Origin: Akebia trifoliata
Taxonomy: Eukaryota > Streptophyta > Magnoliopsida > Ranunculales > Lardizabalaceae
Assembly: GCA_017979445.1 (NCBI GenBank)
Contig: CM030714.1
Coordinates: 17,665,892 to 17,729,891, forward strand
Length of the DNA: 64,000 nt
Reading direction: 5' to 3'
Numbering within the stretch: the stretch's first letter is position 1; each line of letters starts with the position of its first letter. A program made the position numbers and the translations under genes. Shown here in pieces: positions 33,239 through 46,071 of this stretch. The notes under the pieces were generated by a model, which did not search any database, had not been told where the DNA came from, and worked only from the letters and a program-made list of their open reading frames with translations.

Positions 33239-35287
33239 CCAATCAAACCAATTATAACATGAACTATATGGATATAAGCACTATTCCAATCACATAAACA
33301 TTTAATCATGATCAACATTATGACCAACATCAAACATGTATTCCCAATGACATTATAGCACATTAAATAGGCAATCATCATGAATCAATAATATGGTCCG
33401 GTTCACGATTTAAACATGCACAAATACGGTATGTGGCAATCAATTAGACCCGATCATCGCAAATTTTATAGTCCAATCAAGGGTGTTTTGGGGCGACCCG
33501 AAATAATTCGAAATTTCTAAGGGTTTTGAATTGAGTGTATAATAATGATCAATGAAATAAAGAGGATGGTTTTGTTCATCATTTTTTCATTTTTTATTTT
33601 TTTTTTAAAAAAAATAAGTTGAGCCCAATCAAGGAAATTCAAGAAACAAAACAACTTGAGCATATGTCGCCATTAGCAACATTTAAAAAAATTTGATTCC
33701 ATTATTTTTTGAACTTCCCTTTTTTTTAAAAAAACTTTCTATTCTTTATTTTTTTTATTTTGATTTTCCTTTTTGTGAAACAAATTAATTTTCCCCTTTT
33801 TTTTAAAAATAAATTGATCTTAAAAAACCAAGATAATTTTGGGAAACCGAATAAATGCCGCTGTCGATAATCGAGCTCATCCAGCACATGTCGAGATCAG
33901 CCATGCCGTTTTAAAACAGCAGGATAACATCAAGCTCGCCTCATGACAGCAGCTTATCGTCGAGATCAGCCGCGGCTTAACGTCGAGATCAATTTATAAC
34001 AACAGCTTAACGTCGAGATCAACAATGGCTTAACGTCGAGATCAACAGCAGCTTACCGTCGAGATCAACTTATAACAGCAGCTTAACGTCGAGATCAACA
34101 GAAGCTTAATCGTCGAGATCAACTCATAACAGCATACCAGCGTCGAGATCAACCTATAACAGCGTCAAGATCAACCTTTCACAGCGTCGAGATCAGCATG
34201 CAACATGGGATTTTTCGACGAATTGTTCGCCATTTCAGTTCTGTAATGAAAGAAATCTCTTTCTGAACTTCTTGAATGGCGATTTTAATCTTTTATTTAA
34301 AAGAAATAGGGTGAAGAACCACACTTCAACCAATCTCCACAGAGATCTTCATGTTCAATCGAGATCAGAAGTATCTTCCTTACAGCTGATCGGGCAAGAC
34401 AGCCATTAAAGTCGAGACATGGGGACGATTTTTGAGCGAAGAAAATATGAAGTAATTCAGGAAACAGCGCCCCATACCAGTCCGTTGATCCATCGTTGAT
34501 CATTCGATAATCAGGATGAAAGCAAAACTCAAACGGTGGATCCTTAAATTGGCCGAGATTAATGAGCCAAGAGGCCGGTTAAAAACCTTTGAGGAGCAAG
34601 GTTTTCGAGTCTCTGTTGAGACAGTAGAACCGAATGAAGAAGACGATGGTTCTCTTTTTAAAAAAAAATTTTAAAAGGGTTGAATGGAAATAAATAAAAT
34701 GGGTTTTTTATTAACAGCCCCCTCAAATTGATTTGCTATGCACACACCTCCCCCAACAGTTTCTGCCGACAGAAATTCAAGAAATTTTTTTTTTTTTTTT
34801 TTTTTTTAAATTTTACTGTTTGAGATGCTGTCAATGGGCAGCCTCTCTTGCCTATAAACTAAAATAAAAACGAATACCTACCTAATAAGCGAAAAAGCAA
34901 ATAACTAATAAAAAAATCCTTTTTTTTTTTAAGGAAAACGGTCAAATGTTAAATCAAGCACACACCCAAATTTTCAATCGAAATATACTTATATATGTAA
35001 AAAAAATCATGGTCCAAAAATCTCATCCTCAATAAAAGTATTCCTTCGAAATCACGTATTATTTCGGATCATTCCGAATGGCCCTTGATTAAACCATAGA
35101 GATGATATGTTAAATCAAAGTGCTCCAAGTAAAATCAAACAATCAACGACGTACCAACAAGAATAAAAATAATAAAGAAACAATAACATGAAACTAACTA
35201 AAAATTAAATAAAATAAGCAAAACAAATAAAACTAGGTCATTGGCAATGTCCCCATACTTGGGGTTTTTCAAGTTTGATCCTCAATG
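33239..35287 (-). other. C long leader with low-complexity and minisatellite
   Basis: Non-coding. It shares GGGCGACCCGAAATAATTCG-type text with G (56865-56885) and lacks the 192-bp repeats of A and B. It contains poly-T/poly-A tracts (33580-33620, 33720-33830, 34779-34806). The last 60 bases, on the element 5' side, are the conserved post-PBS block. Confidence 0.6.
33855..34200 (-). repeat. C leader minisatellite (CGTCGAGATCAAC core)
   Basis: About eleven copies of CGTCGAGATCAAC or close variants, spaced about 19-30 bases apart and separated by AGCAGCTTAA-like text. I see it in no other element of the window. Confidence 0.85.
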
Positions 35288-35305
35288 TCCCCAGCGGAGT
35301 CGCCA
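35288..35305 (-). other. C primer-binding site
   Basis: TGGCGACTCCGCTGGGGA on the minus strand, one change from A's PBS. Confidence 0.8.
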
Positions 35306-35306
35306 C

Positions 35307-37070
35307 TGAAAGCGCCCTCGATCCGCGGGGTGCGCGGATCCGCTTTTGACCATTGAGGTTTGGGAGTCGCCACCTAGTTATTACGGTCTAGGAACCGAAC
35401 AATGACTCTAAACGGATAAAAACTAATCTAAAACCAAGAAAACTGAATTCGGGGATCATGTTACGGGATTGGAAGGTGTTAGGCACCAATCCCGCCCGGC
35501 CAAAGCCGGTCTCTACTAAATTCTCAAGTAGATTACATTGCTACAACCTAGATAAAAATAGAAAATAAAAATAATACCTTTTCGATGCAAGGACTTTACT
35601 CCCTCAGATCTGACAAAAAGAACTCCTTGTACCGTGCTCCCTTACTTCGTTCTGCTTCCGGATTTGACTTCGGATCTCCGAGGCAAGGTATCTCCTTGTT
35701 TTTGAATCTGAACTCTTCAAGTTCGTTGCGGATTTGGGGATGTTTTTAGAAGGCTTTTGGGTGTTTTCTAGACTAAAATTGAAGGAGGGATGTTAGCTAA
35801 GGAGTTGGGGACTCCAAAACTAGGGTTTATGGGGGGCTAGGGGAGCTTCTAGACCTACTTCTCTTAGGGTTTATGATTTGATCCGAAAATAGGGTGTGAG
35901 CACCTCTATTTATAGATGTTTTTAGGGGTTGATTTGGTAGAGTTAGTGTTTAATTAGAGATCTTTTAATTAGAGTTGTGTTTTAGTTAAAATTGTTTTAG
36001 GTAGAATTGTGTTTTAATCCAAATTGTTTTAGGTAGAATTGTGTTTTAATTCAAATTGTTTTAGGTAGAATTATTTTTAAGTTAGAACTCTATTAGATAG
36101 AGTTATTATTTAATTAGAATTCTATTATGACTTTTGGTCTTATTTGATTGACTTTTAATGTTTTGACTTCAGTCTTAATTGATTGACTTTTAATATCTTG
36201 ACTTCAGTCTTGCTTAATTGACTTTAATTTTGACTTCAGTCTCACTTGATTGACTTTAATACCTTGACCTTAGTCTTGCTTGATTTACTTTGATTTTTGG
36301 AGAACCCCTTCATTATTTCTTTAATTCTTTGGACCCCCAAATGGAGGGGTCCTTAAAGAAATATCCCACGAACCCTCAACAATTTTGCCTGAGAGCCCGA
36401 TTGATCGATTTTTTAGGTTCAAAATTTTAAATTAATTTCATTAATGTTTCACTTTAATTATTTAATGTTTTATTTATTAATTTCAAATTTTTTAATTATG
36501 AAAATTGTGAAATTACCGTTTTGCCCCCGAAGAGGACTTTTCACGTTTTAAGTCGGTTTTTAATGTTCTAGGATGTTTTAGAATCGATTTTTCGTAAGGA
36601 ATTCAATGAAAATATTGGTTTGTGTTATTTATGAAATTTTTTGTGTGAAATGGTCGTGAACTTTATGAGGGGTATTTTCGTAATTTTGTCGAATTCTGTT
36701 AAAATTGGTGAAATGATTTATTTGGTTTCAATTTGTTGTTTTATGTGTTTGAATGAGTTTTCCTAAGCGTAACGTAGGCTCTAGGGTTGTTTTGAGGTTA
36801 GGGGTATTTTGGTAATTTGATAGTTTTTAGTGATTTTTATCGTGAAGCTTCGTTTTGGTTTGCAAGATGATGATTTCTATGTTTCTGGGGTCGTATTTAC
36901 CTAGCGTAGCGTGGTTTCTAAGTATTGTCAGTTCGAGATACCTCATCCGGATTTCTGAAACATATCTGGTAACAAAATAAAGTAACGGAATACACATCCA
37001 TCATTGGGAATCATTGCGATCGGGTTGACGAGTTGATTAATCAGGCGAGTGCAAAAATGGGGTGTCTACA
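35307..37070 (-). mobile_element. C 5' LTR
   Basis: 1764 bp; near-identical to the 3' LTR. TATA at 35906-35914 (minus). Followed on the right by CTTGT and then the remaining part of D. Confidence 0.95.
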
Positions 37071-37075
37071 CTTGT
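37071..37075. repeat. Target-site duplication of C, right copy (cttgt)
   Basis: Partner of CCTGT at 25306-25310. Confidence 0.6.
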
Positions 37076-40000
37076 ATATAAAAATGTTGATACAGGAAAA
37101 TAACAGCGGAAGACTAATAACATCTAACGTGTAAGTAGATCAGAGTGCAGAAGATTTATCAATATACAGGCTTACCAAAACATTTTAACTCTAACATAGG
37201 CCTAAACTCTCAATTCAAAAATTACATACATCCTGGATGAAACTGACAACACTAAGGGATGTGTCCCTAGTGCTTACCAGGCAATAAACTCTGATCGTCG
37301 ATCTGATCGACCAGATACTCTTCAATTACTGTCTCTACGCCTGCCTCGGTAGCTGCAAGTGCTGAAACTAAAAAAAATAGGAAGGAAAGGGTGAGTAACA
37401 ATGGTTACCCAGTAAGTCCACAGTGAATTCCTACTAATAACCCTTCCTAAGCACGATCGGATAAAGCATACTGAATATTTTAATACATGCAAGGTTTTAC
37501 AAGTTAAAATACGATCAACTGGTACATATAGCCATGGATGAGCAACTAAACAGTTTAAAAATTACACATAATATCAATCATCCATACTCATTATACATTT
37601 TTCATTTTATGCAAATAATGTTGATAACATTGAAATAATGGATATGCCTCTCAGTTTGTGATTTGAAATATAATGACATATACATAATACAAATGGTAGA
37701 GTATTGGAATTAAAGAGTTGGGATTCACGACTAGATCGCTCCCAGTCAGGACATGATATTCCTCAATAACATCGTAGTTCCTGATTTTGTGGCTGGTCGT
37801 GTTTACCACGCTTGCGGGACCATTTATCCGGCTTAGGCTGGCCGTTTGACGTGACCGTAAGCAATGGGTCTCTTTTCGATGTGTCAGAACGTTCGACTAC
37901 TATTTGATTATTAGTGATCACTGACCAATCATCTTCGTCTATGCCTATCAGGCGTGCAGGTGATTCCCAAATGACACTCCACTCGTATACGACCACCTTT
38001 ACAATACACGTTCACTGGTAAAGATAAGAAAGGAATGAACCCGGATTCCAGTTGTGACTCCACTCTCATATGCGTCCCATACCACGTATGAGCTTGGTGG
38101 TCCCTACCGTACATCCCAGGATAGTGCACCCCTCCGGATGATGTGACGCACTATCCCTTCAGTCATTCACAAACCCTTTAACAGCTCACAAAATAGCTAC
38201 GTCTATATATAGTTTTTCATTTAAAACAAAAGAGAAATTAACAGAACATGGTTGAGAATGGATATCCAGTTCCTACCATGCAACTGTGGCCACCCGGCCT
38301 AAAATAAAAACAGTACTCGGAGCCTCTACGCCAACATAAATTTAAATAAATATGCAACCCTTTCATTAATAACCTAGATATCCTTTCACCAACCTACATA
38401 CAACATACAATGTAAAAGGCAGACATCACCCCTCGGGTGTGATTCTGACATTTTACTGTTCATTCCCTTTTTCCATTCTCTCGACATTCTCACTTTTCAT
38501 ATTTTCAAATCAACCATCCTTTTCCAATATTTCAAAGTCATTCTTTTGATTTTTCCATTGAAAAACCATCAAAGTTTATTAAAAAACAAGGTCCCGGCGA
38601 TGCACGGGACCAAAGCTGTTAAAAATAAGGAGAGTTGGTGAAAATTTGGCTAAGTGTCGGAAACTCAAAATTTCAAAGTTCTCGAAATTGAAAATGGGTT
38701 TTTCGAAATGAAAGTCTCGATCACGAGATTCGACCCCATATAATTTTTGTAATCTAATTCAAAGTTATGCGAAAGTTATTACATTTTGGAAACTTGCCGA
38801 AAATGTCAAAAAATATGTTTTGTTTTTGAAACCAAAATTTGGATTTTGATCATTTGAGATTCGGATCTCGAAACCATTCCCATTGTTCCGAAATGGGGGG
38901 TAAAACTTTAATTTCATTAAAGAACTTAAAGTAAATGGAAAGTAAAGACATTTACTTAAATATTTTTAATGAAATGAAGGGTGATAAATAGTGTATAGGC
39001 AATGGGGAGGTCAATGCAAAAGTTAGAACACAGTTTTGAAGAGAACTGTTTTTGTTGGTGGCATAACCATAATTCTGTCGGTGGAACCGACAAAATACTC
39101 ATTGGCAGATGTCGGTGGGACCGACGATCCTGCTGACAGCATAAAATTTTCTCGCGTTTCTTCGGTGGCAGAAGCTTCATTCTGTCGGTGGGACCGACAG
39201 AATGCCTTCGGCAAGTGCCAGTTGCACCGACCCTTCCCGCCTACAGCCTGAACCTCACACCCGATTTTTGGGTTTTTCGATCCCTTATTTGGATCTTTGT
39301 TCCATTCTTTAAATCTTTCAATCCACCCACGAATTCAACATTTAAAACATAGATTAAACACCTCAAATCCTTATTTCTAACATGAATTTCAATTCAAACA
39401 AAGATTTCTACGATTCAAAACAAACAATAAGTTTTGTTAAAATAACCTAAATGCATATTTTGGAAATTTAAAGTTACCAATAGGAATTGAAAGTCCCTTA
39501 CCTGGTTGTGGACGCCAAGGATACAAGCTAGCACTACAACTCAAGGTTGGATGGCTTGAGAGTCGAGGTTGGGTTGACTTGGATGCGAAACAAGCGAGGG
39601 TTTGCAAGGTATCCGACAATGACGTTTTCATTCTCCTCTATAATGAAGTATAGACCTAGCTCCTAACTCGATGAAGCCCTCAGATGGAATGTGTTGAGGT
39701 TTACTCGAGCTACCCGGCTGGTTTTTATGGAGGATGGAGAAAACGAACGAGAATGAACAACCAAAGGTGGTGAAGTTGTAGCCCTCGTCGTGGCCGACAA
39801 CTTTGCCTTCTTCTTCGAGGTTCAACTCGACTTCGTTCGCGCACAAACTTGATGGCAATGGGTCGAAACCCTAGGATGGAGAAGTGGCTGTTGTTTGGTC
39901 CCTTGGAGGAGAAGAGAAATGAAATAAAAGAAACTCCACTTTCCTTTAAATAATAAACTTGAGGGTAAACTTGTAATTTCCCTTCATGGTTTATAATTTT

Positions 40001-40372
40001 TGCGATAACTCGATTATTCAAACTCGAAAAATGACAAACGAGTATACCATTTCAAATAATTTTTCGTTGCGGACCTAACGGTGTTATCAAATCTTTCCAA
40101 TTCTTGCTCTAACGAAATTTCACTATTTTGGGTCACACTTAACGCGAAATTCTAGGATTTTATAACTATTTCATCCGAACTCGAATTCAAACTTGCTTAC
40201 AGGCTAAAGTATATATTACGATCATTTTGAAACTAATGGTGAAGTCGGTTTTCCTTGAAATTAATCATAACAAGATCCGAGTTTTTTACTCTAAGTCTCT
40301 CTTTCGATATTTTCTTCTAAATCTCACCATTTAATTTCCTCGAGATATGAGCTGAAAATCCGGGGTGTTACA
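37076..40372 (-). mobile_element. D right piece
   Basis: 3297 bp of probable LTR sequence. Short open frames on both strands (for example 37763-37996, minus) overlap each other and have no recognised domain. It ends ...CCGGGGTGTTACA. Palindromes at 39076-39204 are listed separately. Confidence 0.65.
39076..39204. repeat. Three GTCGGT...ACCGAC palindromes in D
   Basis: 39076-39092 (TGTCGGT/ACCGACA), 39111-39125 (GTCGGT/ACCGAC) and 39178-39204, a perfect 12-bp stem CATTCTGTCGGT/ACCGACAGAATG around GGG. Confidence 0.8.
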
Positions 40373-40377
40373 TAAAA
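40373..40377. repeat. Target-site duplication of D, right copy (taaaa)
   Basis: Exact copy of 25160-25164. Confidence 0.85.
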
Positions 40378-41123
40378 TATCTTAATTAAATAATAACTCT
40401 AGTTAAAATAATTCTAATTAAAATATGATTCTACCTAAACCAATTATAATTAAACAATAACTCTCTCTAAAAGAATTATAATTAAACATTAACTCTATCA
40501 AAACAAGCACTTAAAAAAATCTATAAATAGGGGTCCCTACAACTTATTTTCGTATGAAAAAATAAACCCTAGAAAAAGTAGGTCAAAAGGCTTCCGTAGC
40601 CTTTCATAAACCTTAATTTTGAAGCTCGAACTCCTTACCTAACATCCATACCCCAACTTTAGCCCAAAAAACACCTAGAAACCCTTCCAAAATACCATAG
40701 AAATCTATAAAAATTAGAAAAATTCTGAAGGAGATACTTTGTTTTGGAGATCTGAAACGAATCCGGTGATAGAATGAAACAAGGAATGCTGTACGAAGAA
40801 CTATTCTACCAGATCTGAGGGAACAAGACCGTTGTCTTCGTAAAGGTAAATATTTAAGTTTTTTTTATTGATTTGGTCTTTTTAGCAATGTAGTTCTATT
40901 TGGAAATTAGTAGAGACCGACGTTTGCAGGGCGGGGTTGGTGCCTAACACCTTCAAACCCCGTAATGTGATCTCCGAACTCAGTATTTTTTTAGTAGATT
41001 AGTTGCTTGTTTATCCGTTTCGAGTCAATGTTTGGTTCCTAGACCGTAATAACTAGGTGGCGACTCTCAAATCTCAAAGGTCAAAAGTGGATCCGCGTAC
41101 CCCGCGGATCGAGGGCGCTTTCA
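40378..41123 (+). mobile_element. B 3' LTR, right part
   Basis: Resumes B's LTR, with TATA at 40522-40531, the LTR hairpin region near 40917-40968 and the end ...GAGGGCGCTTTCA. Confidence 0.9.
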
Positions 41124-41899
41124 CATCCGCTCTTGGTTATGGAGTATGTGATGTTGTTGCTCACCAAGTACTTGTTACTCGCACTCAATACCAGACAAAT
41201 GAGCCTTTATGTCAAATTCCTACCCAAGGTCGTCCAATGGAGGCCTCGAAGTATCGTGGCGAGGTTGGGGTTTTGTATTTGAAGGAGGTGAAGGTGGTAG
41301 AGGGTTGCCGGCAGTTGTTCTGAGCAATTTGGCAAGGTTGGCATCGTCAAAAGTTTTAGTTGAAATCATACGAGAAAGACCGGCACTAAGTTGATACTCA
41401 AGGGCGAGATGCGAAATAAGGTGACCAAAACCTAAACCCCTCTTAGAATTGGACTGGAGTGTAGATACAATATGCTGAAGGATAAGCGTGGGTAAATATA
41501 TAAGCATACTTGAAGCACACAGTACAAGATGTCATATTGGTTGGAGGCCAATTCGATGAAGTTGCCAGCACGAGGATAAAGGTTCTGCAAAAACATTTGG
41601 TGCAAGATTCGCAATGGAGTACGTAGGCTTGTTGCACGAATGGCACCATCAATAGACCAACGATGCCGATTGCTAGGACCACCAAACATTTATTGAAGTT
41701 AATCATGGAAAATAGAGTAGTTGGTAGCGTAAGCATAGGTTCACCGGTGACAGGAATCCCTAAAATGTGACTAATGGTGTGGGAAGTTACTACAATGCGG
41801 AGTGGAGGTCGAAGATGGAACACTATGACTACTACGAATGGAGGATTGGCTGTGTATTCCGTTACACTAGTGTAGAAGTTCGTCACTCACATTGGGTAG
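41124..41899 (-). pseudogene. Sirevirus env-like frame, middle part
   Basis: Minus strand, in three frames. 41886 to about 41700 has FYTSV, NPPFVV and HTISHILGIP; about 41689-41530 has YPRAGNFIELASNQYDILYC; 41507-41220 has LPTLILQHIVSTL and a Pro-rich stretch. The pattern resembles the domain annotated as putative plant transposon protein, also found in plant retroelement proteins labelled envelope-like; this is from memory of the family. At least two frameshifts are present. Element E interrupts it at 41899 (duplication GGTAG), element B at 41124. No function is established. Confidence 0.6.
41895..41899. repeat. Target-site duplication of E (ggtag), left copy
   Basis: GGTAG, repeated exactly at 50570-50574. 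Confidence 0.9.
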
Positions 41900-43382
41900 T
41901 GTAGACACCCCATTTTTGCACTCGCCTGATTAATCAACTCGTTAACCTGATTGTGATGGTTTCCAATGATAGATGGTTATTCCAATGCTCTGTTTGTTAC
42001 CAGATATATTTCAAAAATTCGAACGAGGTATCTCAAGTAAAAAAAATTGTAGAAACCACGCTACGCTAGGAAAATGTGCCCAAAAAATGTAGACCAAATT
42101 ACTAAAAAATACCCCTAACATCAAAACATCCCTAGAGCCTACATTACGCTTAGAAAAACCCTTTCAATCACATAAAACAACAAATCGAAATCAAATAAAT
42201 CATTTCGCCAATTTTCACAAAATTTGACAAAATTATGAAAAATACCCCTCATAAAATTCATGACCATTTCGCACAAAAAATTTCATAAATGACACAAACC
42301 AATATTCCCATTGAATTCCTTATGAAAAATCAATTTCAAAACATCCTAGAACGTTGAAAAATGACTTAAAACGCAAAAAGTCTTCTCCGAGGATAAAACG
42401 ATAATTTTACAATTTTAATAATTAAAATTTCTAAAATTAATAATTAAAATATTAATTAATGTAAAGTGAAATCCTAATTAAAATTAAATTTTTTAAAGTC
42501 AAGTTAATCAAGTAAGACTTAAGTCAAAATCCTAAAATCTACTCAATCAAGTGAGACTAAAGTCAAAATCCTAAAATCTAGTCAATTAAGTGAGATTTAA
42601 GTCAAAACCTTAAATTCTTATCAATCAAGTGAGACTTAAGTCAAAAACCTAATCAGTCTAACAAGACCAAAGTCAAATCCTAACCCTAATAGAATTCTAA
42701 TTAAACTCTAAAACTATCTAAAAAAAATATAATCTAACTCTAACTCTATCTAAAAAGCTCTTAAAAAATCTATAAATAGGGGTCTCCAAATCCTAATCTC
42801 GTAGGTCAAAATAAATCCTAAGAAAAGTTGGTCAAAAAGCTTTTCTAGCCTCCTCCAAACCCTAATTTTGAAGTCGTAACTCCTTACCTAACATCCATAC
42901 CCAACTTTAGCCAAAAAATACCCAGAAACCCTTTAGAAACACCTTGAAACCCTTTAAAACCACCCAAAAATCCATAAATAAATCAGAAAGATTCGGATCC
43001 AAGAAGGAGGTACTTCGTCTTGGAGATCTGAAGCGAATCCGATGACAGAACGAAGCAAGAAAAATTAATCAAGGGGATCTCTCCGCTAGCTCTAAGGGAA
43101 CCACCGTTGCGATCATTAAGGTAAATATTTTTTATTTAGTTATTTTTAGTAATGTAGTTTTCTTGGAAAATAGTAGAGATCGGCGTTTGCCGGGTGGGAT
43201 TGGTGCTTAACACCTTCCAATCCTGTAACTTGATCCCCGGACTTAGTTTTTTTTGGTAGATTAGTTGTTTTATCCTTTTAGAGTCGATGTTCGGTTCTTA
43301 AACTGTAATAACTAGGTGGCGACTCCCAAACCTCAAAAGTCAAAAGTAGATTCGTGCACCCCGCGGATCGAGGGTACTTTTA
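41900..43382 (+). mobile_element. E 5' LTR
   Basis: 1483 bp with TATA at 42771. The end hairpin is kept by wobble pairs (GATTCGTG against CGCGGATC). U3 repeats GTCAATCAAGTGAGACTAAA at about 42485-42680. Confidence 0.9.
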
Positions 43383-43383
43383 G

Positions 43384-43401
43384 TGGCGATTCTGTTAGGG
43401 A
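43384..43401 (+). other. E primer-binding site
   Basis: TGGCGATTCTGTTAGGGA, a decayed form of the family PBS. Confidence 0.75.
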
Positions 43402-44510
43402 TTATTGAGGATCAAACTTGAAAACCCTAAAGTATGGGAACATTGCCAACTAAACTTAGTTTTTTTATGTTTATTTTGTTTATTTTTAGTTTATTTGATT
43501 CGTTTATTTTTGGGATTGTATTATATTTTCTCGACTTCATTTTTAGCATATTTTATGGAATATTATTTGCTATGATTCAATTTAGGATCGTTTGGGATGA
43601 CCCTAAAAAATGTAGAGGAAAGTAATGAGGTAAAATGGAATGAAGTTGTTGGATCATAAAGATTTTTTTTTTTTAATAAAAAAACTTCTTATTTATTTAT
43701 TTTTAAATTTTTTTTATTTAATTTTTTTAGGATACCTGTTCTTCGATAGTAAATTAAAAAAAAATGTTTAAAAAAAAATTAAAAAAAATAAAAAAAAAAA
43801 AATAAATAAACATTTCTCTTTGTTTCAAAATTTTTTATTTTAAACAATATTCGATTTTTCTCTTTAAAAAAAAAAGATGAATAATATTTTTAAAACTGAA
43901 TTCAGTTTTTCTTGATTTCTTAAAAAAAAAATATTTTTTTATATAAAACAGAATTCAATTTTTCTGAATGTTGCTGTGGTGTGTCGTTGTTGGTATTGTG
44001 TGTTGTTGTTGTGTGTCGTTGTTGCTGTTGTGTATTGTTGTTACTGTTGTGCTATTGTGCGTTGCTGGCAGCAACATATACAAAAGAAAATATCAATTTT
44101 TTCAAATAAGAGAGAAGTTTTTGTTGTTGCTCAGCAAAATAAAAATTAATTTGTTTTCTTAAAAGAAATAATAAAAAATAATTTTTTTTTAAGAATGATC
44201 ATAATTTATTATCTCGACAATTATCATTCTATTCTTAACTTAATATATTCTTTGAAATCTCAACTTGTTTAAGGTCGCCCAAAATGATCTTTGATTGGAC
44301 CATAAAGATAAAAAAAAATTGTTTTGATTTATTCTATGCTGGTTTCAATGTTAAATCTGATTGAATATTCTGTGATTGCCCATTTGATATGCCATGATCT
44401 GATATATTTTTATGATGAGCATGCTTTGATCTTGAATTGAATATTATGGATGTTGTTTATATTTTGTTTAATATTTGAAATCCATATTGTGATAATTTGA
44501 TTTGGCCCAT
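43402..44510 (+). other. E leader with A/T runs and TGTTGT microsatellite
   Basis: Conserved post-PBS block to about 43455, poly-T/poly-A 43660-43930, then a TGTTGT-rich stretch at 43971-44060. Open frames here (43434, 43968) are low-complexity products and not genes. Confidence 0.55.
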
Positions 44511-45330
44511 AGGCCTATTCATCTGAAAATGCTCCGAGCACACTCCACCCTACTTTGAATACACCATTAACACATTTATTTTGTTACATTGCACGCTTGC
44601 ATGTCCCTTCTAGCCAACGTGGCACTAGTGCGTAGTCGGTCTCTTCGGAGATGCGACGTCATTTATGAAATCACAACTCCAGTCACGTACCTTAGGGTAT
44701 ATAAAACTGGGGCATCAGTACCGTTTGATCAGGTGACTCTGAAAGGAATATCAATGCACCCATGTTGGGGTGACCTGAACCTTTTGTCTTATTGTAAGCT
44801 ACACAGTCACATGTCCCGATTGCCAACGTAGTACTAGTATGTGGTCGGTTCCCTCGTTGGATGCTAAACTATTTATGAAAGCTATAACGCTAGACTCGTA
44901 CCTATAAGTTATATTAAAGATAATCCAAGTTCACCAATTGCACTTCTTGGTCAAAATCAATGCTTAAGCAAGATCCTGCCCTGCTGTACCCTACTGTACA
45001 AGGGGAATAGACTACGTCTATTCTAGACGAGAGGTATTTAAGATGCCCCTTGCTCAGCATTGTACGCCACCTCTCAACTGGTGATTAAACTAATTGCTTT
45101 TGACTTCAGAGAAGTGGGTTGGAGTTTTAGATTATCACCTATACAGTTTATTAAACCAAGTCACCACGTACCGTTTGATTGAGTATGCTCGAGAGGTATA
45201 TAGGTGCACTTGGGCAAGGGTGGCCAGTTAAATTGCATTATACGTAGTAAACCTAGAGTTTAAGAACCTTCCTATAGGTCACGACCCGAACCGACTATGA
45301 GTGTTCTCGGGTTGTTTTAATCAATCCAAC
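44511..45330 (+). other. E copy of the conserved leader module
   Basis: Same 800-bp module, with GGTCGGTCTCTTCGG-like and TAGACGAGAGGTATTTAAG motifs. Confidence 0.75.
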
Positions 45331-46071
45331 CAACAGGTAAGTGGACGGACCGATCCAGACCGTCCAAACTTGACCCGTAATATCGGTCCGACCCAATGTG
45401 TGAAATGTAAGTCAATTGGTCCTATCGACAAATGGATCAAACTGATCAACATCAAACCGGTTGGACTAATTGGTTTTACCTTCAAAGATTCAGACCATTT
45501 TATACCGAAATGATTCAAACTTAGAGTCAAATAATTTTGTCTGATCAGAGGTTTTATCCCAATCAGGGGTAGACCCGTGACTAATTTATTTCACCTTCTT
45601 GGTCACTATAGACTTATAGTACATTTGGATTTGATATTTCCCACCGGACTTGTGCTAATTTATATCAAAATTTTAATCATGTGTTTGAGAGTCAAACCTT
45701 CAGAATCGATGGTAAATCTTAGGTGCCACTAAACGTTTTAAACCCTCATCTGCGTCATTTTGGGTCCGTCAAAAAAGATGTCTAGTCAAAGTACTAATGT
45801 CAAGTTCAAGTAGTCCATCCACCCAGAAGGACCTTCCCACCTTGTAGATAAACATACTTGTGTTTTTTTTTTTTATAGTTTTCAGTTCAGTTTTTGCCTG
45901 TCTTTAAACTCAATTGGTCATTTCACTAACGTTAGTCTTACTTTAATTTTTGAATTTTAGTCGAGTTTGTTAGTCAGTGTTTTTAAAAGAAGCTTCTGAT
46001 TATCAATTGTGTAATAACGATTTGAGCATTATCTCAAACATGAGGAATGACTCAAAGCTCACTAATCGAAC
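45331..46071 (+). other. E leader end and gag deletion junction
   Basis: The region where gag should start is decayed (GTGCCACTAAACG at about 45723). It passes at 45810-45835 into CACCCAGAAGGACCTTCC, the same junction as in B. No gag core remains. Confidence 0.6.

Larger units (their letters stand above)
25311..37070 (-). mobile_element. Element C: young non-autonomous Ty3/gypsy with open gag
   Basis: An 11.8-kb minus-strand element. The 3' LTR is 25311-27076 and the 5' LTR 35307-37070. The two LTRs are identical over their first 200 bases, with only some 15-20 differences seen by eye overall, so this is the youngest insertion. Internal order on the minus strand: PBS, leader with minisatellite, 800-bp module, gag, pre-RT remnant, box, hairpin arrays, PPT. 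No protease, RT, RNase H or integrase. Its LTR is closest to that of G. Confidence 0.93.
25165..40372 (-). mobile_element. Element D: probable solo LTR of about 3.4 kb, split by C
   Basis: Left piece 25165-25310 and right piece 37076-40372 total 3443 bp. Read on the minus strand it begins TGTAACACCCCGGATTTTCA and ends ...GGCGCCACA. A perfect 5-bp duplication flanks it. I find no PBS, PPT or second LTR inside, so a solo LTR left by recombination fits best. LTRs starting TGTAACACCC are common in large plant gypsy chromoviruses (Del/Tekay type), so that group is possible but unproven. Confidence 0.7.
3921..41123 (+). mobile_element. Element B: gag-less, non-autonomous Ty3/gypsy, carrying nested A, D and C
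   Basis: Begins TGTAGACACC and ends ...GCGCTTTCA, flanked by catct and catcc (4 of 5 bases match). Net of its insertions it is about 10.7 kb: 5' LTR (3921-4707 plus 16022-16961), PBS 16963, internal 16962-24211, 3' LTR (24212-25164 plus 40378-41123). The internal region holds leader repeats, the 800-bp module, a remnant gag start, a pre-RT remnant and hairpin tail arrays. It has no gag and no pol enzymes. Confidence 0.85.

Noticed and set aside
32839..33381. 180-codon open frame in the C leader module
   Set aside because: The equivalent frame has stops in A, B and G, and the module is conserved without codon pattern; the opening in C looks accidental.
37763..40021. Several short minus-strand frames in D as genes
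   Set aside because: They overlap, lack domains and lie within a TG...CA unit with a 5-bp duplication, best read as LTR.
43434..44162. Hydrophobic frames in the E leader, membrane-protein-like
   Set aside because: Come from T-rich and TGTTGT microsatellite sequence.
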